Source: Microbulbifer yueqingensis (GTDB lineage: Bacteria; Pseudomonadota; Gammaproteobacteria; Pseudomonadales; Cellvibrionaceae). From it: a stretch of 64,000 nucleotides of DNA. Positions 19,202 through 28,287 of the stretch are shown piece by piece. The stretch is from positions 496,001 to 560,000 of the forward strand of contig NZ_FNFH01000002.1 of NCBI RefSeq assembly GCF_900100355.1, in the 5' to 3' direction. Under the pieces are notes generated by a model. That model saw only the letters and a program-made list of their open reading frames with translations. It was not told the DNA's origin and did no database searches. How positions within the stretch are numbered: the stretch's first letter is position 1; every line of letters starts with the position of its first letter. A program made the position numbers and the translations under genes.

Positions 19202-20637
19202 ATGGCCTCGCCATGGTCATAGACCTCGACCAGGGCGTGGTGCAGGCTTTTAACGGCCTCTTCGTAATCTGTCTCGTTGATCACGAACTGCATATCCACC
19301 TGGCGCATGGACTGGTGTACGGCCAGCACACTGATACCGGAGCGGGCCAGCGCAGCCACTGCGCGGGACAGCATGCCCGGCACCTTCATGTCGCTGCCGA
19401 TCGCGGACACCACCGCCACCTTGCGCACCTGGATATCACAATCCGGGTACTTCTCGCAGATTGCTGCGCGAATGCGCTTCACCGTTTTCAGGTTATTGGC
19501 GATGAAGTGGGTAATGGTGTTGGCGTTGATATCCTTGGTGACCACATTGCCCTTGAAGCGCGCAATGATGTCATTGATGGTGCGGTCGTAAGTGGTCATC
19601 AGGCCCATCATGTCCTGGTCAAAGCACTCCACCGCATAGATATTCTTGCGCCCGGCGATGATTTCCACACACGGGGTTTCGCTCACGTAGTCGCCGGTAA
19701 CCAGTGTACCGCGGTGTTCGGGTTCGAAAGTGTTCATCACCCGCAGCGGAATCTCCTGCTGGCGCAGGCCCTTGGCCGCGCGGGGGTGTATCGCCTCCAT
19801 ACCCAAGTTGGCGAGCTGGTCGGCCACGTCGTAGTTGGTGCGCCCGATGGGAACCGCCTGCTCCTCACCCACCAGCCGCGGGTCGGCACTGCTCAGGTGG
19901 TATTCCTTGTGAATAATGGCTTCCCGCGCCTCGGTCATTACCGCGATGCGGCTGAAGGTCATCTCGCTGTAACCGCGAGCGAAGGTATTCATCAGGCCCT
20001 CGGCGGTATGCGCGTAGCCGGTGGCTATCGGCAGCTCTTTCGCCAGGTCGATATCCTTGAAAGCGCGCTCAATACGCTCATCCAGGGTCAGGTGGTCGCT
20101 GTCTTTCCAGCCGGTGAGGTCTACAAAACGGGCATTGATACCCTCTTCCTCGCGCAGCAGGGCGGCGGTATTCCAGGCACTGTGCGCCTCACCCAGGCTC
20201 GCCAGCATCTCGCTCACGGTGTTCAGGTGTCCTTCCAGGGCGAAGTGGCCGTGCTGGCAGACACGTTCCAGGTCGGCCAGGCAGCGCTCGGCATCCTCGA
20301 GGCGCTCACCGATAAAGTCATTGGCCCTGGCCAGCAACTCCGGGTCCTTAAACAGCGACGCATTGATTTCCTTGACCCGGTCGCGCAACACTTCAATGGC
20401 CTCCGACCAGCTGCGATCCTCATTGGCGTCGGCAAAGAGTGCGAAAATACCCGGGCGCCCGGACTTCTTGTGCTCCAGCAGCAAGTCGGTGATGCCCCCG
20501 TACGCAGACACCACGAAGATGCGCTGGTACACACCCTCCATCGCGGCCTTGCGGTTTTTGAGAACAATATTGTCGCGCACCGCGGCGTAGTCGCTCATGG
20601 ACGTGCCGCCGATTTTTTCCACCGTGTGTTGTTTCAT
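19189..20637 (-). CDS. ask: aspartate kinase of the ectoine pathway (Ask_Ect)
   Basis: First enzyme feeding the pathway: phosphorylates aspartate towards aspartate-semialdehyde, the precursor of diaminobutyrate. At 482 residues it is longer than house-keeping aspartokinases. The N-terminus VEKIGGTSMSDYAAVRDNI has the KxGGTSM nucleotide loop; FVVSAYGGITDLL follows; C-terminal ACT domains are at about 390-480 (VVSAIGSDMKVPGMLSRAV, SVLAVHQSMRQVDMQFVI). The specialised form is thought to escape normal feedback by lysine and threonine. Gap to ectC is 79 bases. Confidence 0.94.
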   Translation of the reverse strand: MKQHTVEKIGGTSMSDYAAVRDNIVLKNRKAAMEGVYQRIFVVSAYGGITDLLLEHKKSGRPGIFALFADANEDRSWSEAIEVLRDRVKEINASLFKDPELLARANDFIGERLEDAERCLADLERVCQHGHFALEGHLNTVSEMLASLGEAHSAWNTAALLREEEGINARFVDLTGWKDSDHLTLDERIERAFKDIDLAKELPIATGYAHTAEGLMNTFARGYSEMTFSRIAVMTEAREAIIHKEYHLSSADPRLVGEEQAVPIGRTNYDVADQLANLGMEAIHPRAAKGLRQQEIPLRVMNTFEPEHRGTLVTGDYVSETPCVEIIAGRKNIYAVECFDQDMMGLMTTYDRTINDIIARFKGNVVTKDINANTITHFIANNLKTVKRIRAAICEKYPDCDIQVRKVAVVSAIGSDMKVPGMLSRAVAALARSGISVLAVHQSMRQVDMQFVINETDYEEAVKSLHHALVEVYDHGEAICAA

Positions 20638-20716
20638 GATCTTCCTGTAGATGTTGTCTCTGTATTAGTAGGAGCCGGCGCCCGTGAAAGGCGCCGGTGC
20701 GAACCTCGCAACATCT

Positions 20717-21118
20717 TTACTTTCCGGTCACCTCTTCCGCGTCCAGCTCGTAGGCGCCCTCGGCGTTGTGGACTTCCTTGCCGTGTAGCGGCGGGTTGAA
20801 GACACAGGCCATCTTCATTTCTTTTTTGGCGCGCAGGACATGCTTGTCGTGCTTGTCGAGGATATAGATGGTGCCCGGGGAAATCGGGTATACCTTGCCG
20901 TCCTCGACGGTTTCCACCTCGCCCTCACCAGAGATGCAGTACACAGACTCCAGGTGGTTCTGGTAATGCAGGTTCAGGTTGGCGCCTTCGTAGATGGTGG
21001 TGATGTGGAAGGAAAAGCCCATGTTGTCGTTCTTCAACAACAGGCGGGTGCTCTCCCAACCCTCGGAAACAATACGGCGGTCGCTTTTTTCTGCTTCTTG
21101 CAGCTGTCTGACAATCAT
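20717..21118 (-). CDS. ectC: L-ectoine synthase
   Basis: Cyclises N-gamma-acetyl-diaminobutyrate to ectoine with loss of water. It has 133 residues, a normal length, and a cupin fold: [10 protein letters not shown], the strand pair with [20 protein letters not shown] that carries the metal-site Glu and Tyr, and [21 protein letters not shown] towards the end. Third gene of the run, 59 bases after ectB. There is no ectD downstream, so hydroxyectoine is not made from this locus. Confidence 0.97.
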   Translation of the reverse strand: MIVRQLQEAEKSDRRIVSEGWESTRLLLKNDNMGFSFHITTIYEGANLNLHYQNHLESVYCISGEGEVETVEDGKVYPISPGTIYILDKHDKHVLRAKKEMKMACVFNPPLHGKEVHNAEGAYELDAEEVTGK

Positions 21119-21177
21119 TACTGGTCTCTCATCAAAATATTAAGGGGCTATCAGGGATTCACTCGCAGGGGCGCCGA

Positions 21178-22551
<1,374 letters not shown>

Positions 22552-22591
22552 TCAGGATCTTGAAAACTCTGGTGTTACCCGGCACCCCTCG

Positions 22592-23212
22592 TTAAGCACC
22601 GCTGCCGGCCTGGGTAAAGGGTCCGATACGCAGCAACATCTCGCTGTCATGCTGACCTTTGAAGTGGCGCTCGCGGTCGAACATGATGGATTCATTGCAC
22701 TCTGTGCCCAGCTTGCGGGCCAGCCCGCGGAACAGGGCCCAGGAGGCCTCGTTGTCAGGCGTGATGGTGGTCTCGAGATAGCGGACTTCTGCACAGGCCG
22801 GCCGCGCCAGGATCTCGCGGATCATGCGCCCGGCGAGTCCCTGCCCGCGGCCTTCCTCGGCCACGGCGACCTGCCAGATAAAGAGGGTGTCGGGGCGGGA
22901 CGGGATCAGGTAACCGGAAACGAAGCCGGCGAGTTCACCATCGACTTCGGCAGCGACACTGGTGTCGGCAAAGTGGCTGGCCTGCAACAGGTTGCAGTAG
23001 ACGGAGTTTTCATCGAGAGGGGGACAGCGTTTTATCAGTCGGTGCACATCGGCACCGTCCTCGCTGACCGGCCGGCGCAACAGGGCTTCCCTTTTGGCGG
23101 AACCCTGCCGCGCCTTGACCTTGTCTTCCGGGGACTCTCCGGTTTTACCTTCGGAACCCCCGCCCTGAGTTTTGGCTACGCTTTTGGCGCTCAAATCAAT
23201 ACCTTTAGTCAT
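22592..23212 (-). CDS. ectA: diaminobutyrate acetyltransferase
   Basis: Transfers acetyl from acetyl-CoA to the gamma amino group of diaminobutyrate. The GNAT core is clear: RRPVSEDGADVHRLIKRCPPLDENSVY (cited as DVHRLIKRCPPLDENSVY), the acetyl-CoA loop VAVAEEGRGQGLAGRMI, and the ending ETTITPDNEASWALFRGLA. About 206 residues, because some 45 polar N-terminal residues (rich in Lys, Gly, Glu) precede the conserved part; typical EctA is about 170-190. The ATG at 23212 is preceded by an in-frame TTG at 23215 and a poor ribosome site, so a later start is possible. First gene of the operon. Confidence 0.94.
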   Translation of the reverse strand: MTKGIDLSAKSVAKTQGGGSEGKTGESPEDKVKARQGSAKREALLRRPVSEDGADVHRLIKRCPPLDENSVYCNLLQASHFADTSVAAEVDGELAGFVSGYLIPSRPDTLFIWQVAVAEEGRGQGLAGRMIREILARPACAEVRYLETTITPDNEASWALFRGLARKLGTECNESIMFDRERHFKGQHDSEMLLRIGPFTQAGSGA

Positions 23213-23268
23213 CAAATTGTCTTAATCGGCCCGAAATCCGCGGATAGGCGCGCACTTCCCGCCTTAAT

Positions 23269-23282
23269 GGTCAAATTTGACC
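23269..23282. promoter_or_regulatory. 14-bp perfect palindrome in the ectA leader
   Basis: GGTCAAATTTGACC is a perfect palindrome, about 57 bases before the ectA ATG and next to the ectR operator. Its right half also contains a TTGACC that could be a -35 element for the rightward ectR promoter, with TTTACT at 23300-23305 as a weak -10 (17-base spacing). Confidence 0.5.
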
Positions 23283-23294
23283 TTTTAAGTAATT

Positions 23295-23340
23295 AATTGT
23301 TTACTGCTCTAAACAATTTTTTGCATAGTACTCTAAACAA
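23295..23340. promoter_or_regulatory. tandem EctR-type operator between ectA and ectR
   Basis: Site 1 has perfect 9-bp arms, AATTGTTTA (23295-23303) and TAAACAATT (23310-23318), around six bases. Site 2 has the arms TTGCATA (23321-23327) and TAAACAA (23334-23340) with the same six-base spacer; 5 of 7 positions pair. The two sites repeat every 24 bases, and CTCTAAACAA occurs at the same place in both. This is the form of a MarR-family operator, and the ectR product is a MarR-type protein. The sites lie in the only AT-rich part of the divergent promoter region, so binding could block both promoters. Confidence 0.75.
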
Positions 23341-23364
23341 ACACGCCACCGCAAGACCGGAACC

Positions 23365-24108
23365 ATGGAGACTGAACAAAATTTACCCAGACAGCCGTCG
23401 CCGGAGAGCACAGAAAGCGACGCCGGGGCCACACCGGAGCACAAACGCGACGCCCGCGGGCGCGCGCCAGCCGGCCGGTCGCACGGAGTCATTGACAAAA
23501 AGCCGCCAGGGCATAAAGTCGGGCGCGAGCGGATGTCCCGCCGAGAACTGCAGAGCCTGCTTTTAATGGACAAGATAGAAGAAGTACTGATTACCCTGCG
23601 CCGGCTTATCCGTGCGACCGATCTGCATTCGAAACAACTGGTCAAAACCGCCGGCCTCACCGCGCCGCAGCTCCTGCTGTTGCAGGCCATCCGCGAGAAG
23701 GGCCAGGTGACCATCGGTGCCCTGGCCAAGGAAATCAGCCTCAGCCAGGCCACGGTAACCACCATTTTAGACCGCCTGGAGAAACGCGGGCTGGTTTACA
23801 GGGAGCGCTCGTCGGAAGACAAGCGCAAGGTGCACGCCTATCTCACCGACAAGGGCATGGATTTCATCCGGGACGCCCCCACTCCCCTACAGGAACACTT
23901 CGTGCGCCAGTTCCGCGACCTGCGCGACTGGGAGCAGTCCATGATCATCTCGTCGCTGCAGCGTGTCGCCCTGATGATGGATGCCGAGCATATCGACGCC
24001 TCCCCGGTTCTCGATATCGGCGACCTGGATCGCAAGGTGAGCCGCAACCACTCCTACGACAGATCGGAAGACGGGCCAGAAGACAAGTCGGACAAGGGCG
24101 AACCCTGA
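23365..24108 (+). CDS. ectR: MarR-family regulator of ectoine genes (EctR-type)
   Basis: Divergent from ectA, as in methylotrophs and other halophiles where EctR represses the ectoine operon. The winged helix-turn-helix is clear: LTAPQLLLLQAIREKGQVTI, then LAKEISLSQATVTTILDRLE and the wing RERSSEDKRKVHAYLTDKG. The protein as read has 247 residues, longer than usual (about 180), owing to a 55-residue polar, proline- and arginine-rich N-terminus and a charged C-terminal tail. A start at the ATG at 23533 (MSRRELQSLLL) would give a normal size. GGAACC before 23365 is a poor ribosome site, so the start is open. Confidence 0.85.
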   Translation: METEQNLPRQPSPESTESDAGATPEHKRDARGRAPAGRSHGVIDKKPPGHKVGRERMSRRELQSLLLMDKIEEVLITLRRLIRATDLHSKQLVKTAGLTAPQLLLLQAIREKGQVTIGALAKEISLSQATVTTILDRLEKRGLVYRERSSEDKRKVHAYLTDKGMDFIRDAPTPLQEHFVRQFRDLRDWEQSMIISSLQRVALMMDAEHIDASPVLDIGDLDRKVSRNHSYDRSEDGPEDKSDKGEP

Positions 24109-24480
24109 TCTCCCGGGCGCACTGTACAGGTTGTCATCTGGCGCCAGAATCGTCGCTTTTTTAGGCGATCGCCGCACTCCCCGGACAATCACTGAACAGG
24201 CGCGGCCGCGGGGCTACGCAGTCATTGCATTTGGCCTTCATATCGGTATAAATGGGCGAATAACACTCTGGGGGGATTGGGCCTCCGGTTCAGCGTCTTT
24301 TCACGCAAGGCAAGGCCAAAGAAACCAGACAAACCGAGCGGTCGCGTAGCGCCGACGCGCGCAGCCTACGGTGAGACCTGCCCGCGCCCGGAGCCGGGCC
24401 CGCCGCCGGAGTAGAGTTGTGCCTGTCCTGATGTAGCGCCGCGACGCGAACGACCCAGAGCAGGGAAAGGGACAAGAAAA
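24109..24480. other. intergenic region between ectR and the FHA gene
   Basis: 372 bases with no gene seen. GC-rich, no clear terminator for ectR. Probably the promoter of the FHA-kinase locus; GGGAAAGGGA lies before the next start. Confidence 0.4.
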
Positions 24481-25461
24481 ATGGCTTGTTTACAACACCC
24501 GGAAAGGGACCACCCCGTCTACCTGATGGCACACCACACCGTGGGTCGCCGCCAGGGGGCCGTGGATACCCGCATCCCCAGTGCCGAGATCTCCGGGATT
24601 CACGCCGCTATCCAGTGGACCGGCACCCACTGGAATATCCGCGACCTCAGCCGCAATGGAACCTGGCTCAACGGGCAGCAGCTGGTACCCGCCCGCAATT
24701 ACGAATTGCAGCAGGGCGACAAGATCAGCTTCGGCCGCGCCAGCAACCCGGCGTGGAGCGTGATCAACCTCGACGAGCCCGAAAACCTGCTGATTGACCT
24801 GGCCACCGGCGATGCCGTGACGCTGGAGCAATATCACCTGCTGCCAGACGAGCGCGAGCCCCTCGCGAGCCTGCATTTCAATCCCGTAAACGGCCACTGG
24901 CTCTACGAGCTGACGGGAAATTCCAATGCCGGCGACGGCGCCGCAGTGGTCAGCCACGGCGAGCGCATCGACTGCGGGCTGCACAGCTGGCAGCTGTTCC
25001 TGCCCGATAACCAGGGGGCCACCAAAGAGCTGTCGCTGCAGCAGATGACCATCTGCGAATTCACCCTGCGCTTCTCGGTCAGCCATCACGAGGAACACGT
25101 GCAACTGCAACTGTGTCGCGCCGACCTGCAGGTGGCGCTGCCGGCGCGGATTCATCACTACCTGTTGCTGTACCTGGCCCGCGCACGCATGGTGGATATC
25201 GAGCGCGGTATCGACCCGGATGCCCAGGGGTGGGTTTCCATCCAGGTGGCCACCCGCGAGCTGGGCATTACCGTGAACCACCTGAACACGCAGATTTTCC
25301 GCGCCCGCAAGCAGATCGCCGAGTCGTTGCCGGACGCCATCGACACCTCCGGCCTGGTGGAACGGCGCTCCTGGGAGATCCGCCTTGGCTGCAGGAATTT
25401 CGAGATATTCAAGGGCTCCCGGCGCGAGTCCCGGACCGGCAACATCGCCGAAACCGTGTGA
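24481..25461 (+). CDS. FHA-domain protein with a winged-helix-like C-terminus
   Basis: A 326-residue cytosolic protein. The N-terminal FHA domain (about residues 15-90) binds phosphothreonine; its motifs are VGRRQGAVDTRIPSAEISG, HAAIQW and DLSRNGTWLNGQ, with the invariant Gly-Arg, Ser-x-x-His-like and Asn-Gly positions present. The C-terminal 120 residues contain GWVSIQVATRELGITVNHLN followed by QIFRARKQIAE and LVERRSWEIRLG, which looks like a winged helix of transcription-factor type. This would make it a phospho-dependent DNA-binding protein, an inference from sequence form. It is 105 bases upstream of the first kinase gene and in the same direction, so the kinase is the obvious partner. 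Confidence 0.82.
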   Translation: MACLQHPERDHPVYLMAHHTVGRRQGAVDTRIPSAEISGIHAAIQWTGTHWNIRDLSRNGTWLNGQQLVPARNYELQQGDKISFGRASNPAWSVINLDEPENLLIDLATGDAVTLEQYHLLPDEREPLASLHFNPVNGHWLYELTGNSNAGDGAAVVSHGERIDCGLHSWQLFLPDNQGATKELSLQQMTICEFTLRFSVSHHEEHVQLQLCRADLQVALPARIHHYLLLYLARARMVDIERGIDPDAQGWVSIQVATRELGITVNHLNTQIFRARKQIAESLPDAIDTSGLVERRSWEIRLGCRNFEIFKGSRRESRTGNIAETV

Positions 25462-25566
25462 ACCCGACGCCTCCCGGCGCCAATAGCCGGGACCGGTGAA
25501 CAAGCAGAACAACAAGAGATTGGCAGGGAAGGCCGACAACAGCGGCGGGCCCGTCCCGTAATCACG

Positions 25567-28179
25567 ATGCCAGAGCAACAACCACAACAGATCGGCCGTT
25601 ACAGGGTCACCGGGCAGCTTGGCGCCGGGGGCATGGGCGTGGTGCATCTCGCCTTCGATGAGCACCTCCAGCGAAAGGTGGCAATCAAGCGGCTGATTCG
25701 CAACCCGTCCAGTTCCACCGCGCACCTGCGGATACGCCAGGAGGCCAAACTCCTCGCACAGCTCAACCACAGCAATATTGTGCAGATTTACGACGTGGTC
25801 GAGGACGCGGGCGAGATTGCCCTGGTGATGGAATATGTCGACGGCTGCACGCTCTCCCAGTGGCAGCGCGAGCGCGCGCCGTCGCTGGCACAGAGGCTCG
25901 CTATCCTGCGCCAGGTCTGCACCGGCCTGGCCCGCGCGCACAGCATCGGTATCATCCACCGCGACCTCAAGGCCGACAACATCCTGGTGGACCGGGACAA
26001 CGTCGCGAAGATCACCGACTTTGGCATCGCCAAGAACTGGCGCGAAGAGAGCGACCTGACCCGCGAGCAACACGTGGCCGGCAGCTGGGGGGCCATGTCC
26101 CCCGAGCAGGCGCTGGGAAAGCCGTTGGACAACCGCTGTGACCTCTTTGCCCTGGGCGTACTGGCCTACCGCCTGCTCACCGGCCAGAGCCCGTTCGGCG
26201 ACCACGACAGTGCCTTCGTGATCGTCGAGCGTATCGTCAAGAGCCAGCACCCGCCGGCAGACAAGCTGAACCCCGAGCTGCCCGCTGCGCTGTCGAAACT
26301 GCTGGACCGCCTGCTGGAAAAGGAACCTGACCGGCGCCCGCTGAGCGCCTCTGCGGTGGCCGACGAGCTGGACGCCATCCAGGCGACGCTGAACCCGGAA
26401 CTCGCCGCAGGCACCCTCAGTGGCACCGCGACCGTCACCGCGGAGAGCTTCCACAGCCAGGTTCGCAGTCGCCAGCGCCAGCGCAAGTCACTGCTGGCCG
26501 CCAGTGCCCTCGCGGTGGCCGCCGCGGTTGCCTTCGCCTCGATGAGCGCGCTGTTGCCGGCGTCCGGGAAGAGCGCCGGCAAGTACATCGCCATCGTGGC
26601 CCCCAACGACAAGAATTTTGGCAACCGCGAGACCCGCCTGCTGGGCCAGAGCGTGCTGAGCACCCTGAAGCAGGACCTGACCAACCGCGATGGCCTGCTG
26701 CTCATCCCCTACCGGGAATCAACCATGCTGATGGGCCGCCCCCTGGACGACCAGGCCCGGGCCCTGAATGCAGACCTGCTGCTGCACCCGTCCCTGGATT
26801 GCACTTCCCGGCAATGCGAGCTGTCCCTCGACCTGATCGACACCGACACCATGACGGTGAAGGCCAGCCGCAGCACCCAGCTGGCCACGGGCGGTAGCAC
26901 CGACAGCCGCGCCCGCACCCTGCAGCAGCTGGGCAAGCTGCTGGCCGCCTACCCTCGACGCGGCAGCGAGGCCTCCTTCGGGCTCAGTGATGCCGATTAC
27001 CGGCGTTACCTGTGGCTGTTCGACCAGCGCGACGACGACGCCCACATCACCGAACACCTGGCAGAGCTGGAAGCACTGCAGCAGCGCAATCCGCTGTTTA
27101 CCCCGCTGTACCGGCTCTACAGCGAACTGGTGATCGACCAGCGCTTTGTCAGCCGCAGCATGGAGGCGGTGGAGCGGCTGGAGCACTTCCTGGAGCACGC
27201 CCCCTCCAGTATCGCCGATCACCCCGACGTCTTGAGCGCCCGACTGAGCCTGGCCATACAGCGCCAGGACCGCAAGCGGGGCGAAGCCCTGCTTGATCAG
27301 CTGCGGCTGCGGCTCCCCGACAGTGCGAGCTACTACTGGCACCTGGCTGTCTTCCACCAGCACCTGGGAGATTACCGCGAGGCCCTGGCGGCGGCGGACC
27401 GGGCCCTGGAGCTGCGGCGCAGCTATAGCCACCTGGTGCAGAAGGCCATGGCCCTGACCGGGCTCGGAGAGATGGACGCTGCCCGGCCCCTGCTGCAGGA
27501 GGCCCTGACCCTGAGCGAGAGCAATATCAATGCCGTTTCGCTATTGGCCGGCAATGAGCTGGATGCCGGCCGCCCGGGGGAGACCGTGCGCCTGCTGACA
27601 TCGGTAGGGCTCGACAACCTGGGGGGCATGGACATCTACAACCTCTGCCTCGCCCACTATATCGAGCGCCAGTTCGGTGAGGCCGACCACTGCCTCGCCC
27701 GCCTGGCGGAGGAGTCCCCGGGCGACGCCGAGGTGCTGCTGTACCGCGCCGAGATCGCCAACGCCCGGGAGCGGCCGGAGCAGGCCCGCGCCTTCGCCGA
27801 GCAGGCCCTGGCTGCCGTCGCCGACCGTGACGACTGGGAAGGGCTGCTGATGCAGGCCCGCGCCCACGCCGAGCTGGGCCATGCGGCACGCGCGGTGGAG
27901 AAGCTGATCCGCGTCGGCCGCAACGCGCCGGATGACATCTACGTGAACTTTGCCCGCGCCCAGGTGTACGTCACCACCGGCGACCTCTTCTCCGCCAAGG
28001 CGCACCTGCGCAAGACCCTGGACCTGGGGCTATCGCCCATCTGGTTCCAAACCGAGCCCTTCGCGCCGGTGTGCGAGGAAGAGCAGTTCGCCGACCTGCG
28101 CAGCGATTACCCGGCACTCTGCGCCAAGCGCCAGCAGAAGCCCTCTTCAGTCGCCAGCAAGGGTTCCACCAGCGCCTGA
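25567..28179 (+). CDS. transmembrane Ser/Thr protein kinase with periplasmic TPR region (kinase 1)
   Basis: An 870-residue Hanks-type kinase. Cytosolic catalytic domain: glycine loop LGAGGMGVVHLAF (18-30), ATP-site Lys41, catalytic loop HRDLKADN (Asp133), DFG at 151-153 and MSPEQ at 177-181. One membrane helix is at about 308-330. The periplasmic part starts with an alpha/beta segment reminiscent of TolB-N/FlgO-like domains, which includes Cys412 and Cys417 (CX4C), followed by several TPR units (for example GDYREALAAADRALELRRSY) to the end. The alanine in ADN, where many kinases have proline, is tolerated. It is followed 108 bases later by a paralogue, kinase 2. Confidence 0.93.
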   Translation: MPEQQPQQIGRYRVTGQLGAGGMGVVHLAFDEHLQRKVAIKRLIRNPSSSTAHLRIRQEAKLLAQLNHSNIVQIYDVVEDAGEIALVMEYVDGCTLSQWQRERAPSLAQRLAILRQVCTGLARAHSIGIIHRDLKADNILVDRDNVAKITDFGIAKNWREESDLTREQHVAGSWGAMSPEQALGKPLDNRCDLFALGVLAYRLLTGQSPFGDHDSAFVIVERIVKSQHPPADKLNPELPAALSKLLDRLLEKEPDRRPLSASAVADELDAIQATLNPELAAGTLSGTATVTAESFHSQVRSRQRQRKSLLAASALAVAAAVAFASMSALLPASGKSAGKYIAIVAPNDKNFGNRETRLLGQSVLSTLKQDLTNRDGLLLIPYRESTMLMGRPLDDQARALNADLLLHPSLDCTSRQCELSLDLIDTDTMTVKASRSTQLATGGSTDSRARTLQQLGKLLAAYPRRGSEASFGLSDADYRRYLWLFDQRDDDAHITEHLAELEALQQRNPLFTPLYRLYSELVIDQRFVSRSMEAVERLEHFLEHAPSSIADHPDVLSARLSLAIQRQDRKRGEALLDQLRLRLPDSASYYWHLAVFHQHLGDYREALAAADRALELRRSYSHLVQKAMALTGLGEMDAARPLLQEALTLSESNINAVSLLAGNELDAGRPGETVRLLTSVGLDNLGGMDIYNLCLAHYIERQFGEADHCLARLAEESPGDAEVLLYRAEIANARERPEQARAFAEQALAAVADRDDWEGLLMQARAHAELGHAARAVEKLIRVGRNAPDDIYVNFARAQVYVTTGDLFSAKAHLRKTLDLGLSPIWFQTEPFAPVCEEEQFADLRSDYPALCAKRQQKPSSVASKGSTSA

Positions 28180-28287
28180 GCGCCATTCGCGGAAATGGTA
28201 CTGCCAGCTGAGAAGGGGTAAACTGGCGACTGCTCTCTCAGGGAGGAGGAGCGCTCAACCTCAGGCTGGCAAGAAGAATAAACCGCC

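Noticed and set aside
19141..20799. Plus-strand open frame of 552 codons opposite ask and ectC
   Set aside because: Antisense to two clearly identified enzymes; no ribosome site or domain.
24490..26454. Minus-strand open frame of 654 codons opposite the FHA and kinase genes
   Set aside because: Shadow of the plus-strand genes; composition is Gln/Val/Gly-rich as expected for antisense of high-GC coding sequence.
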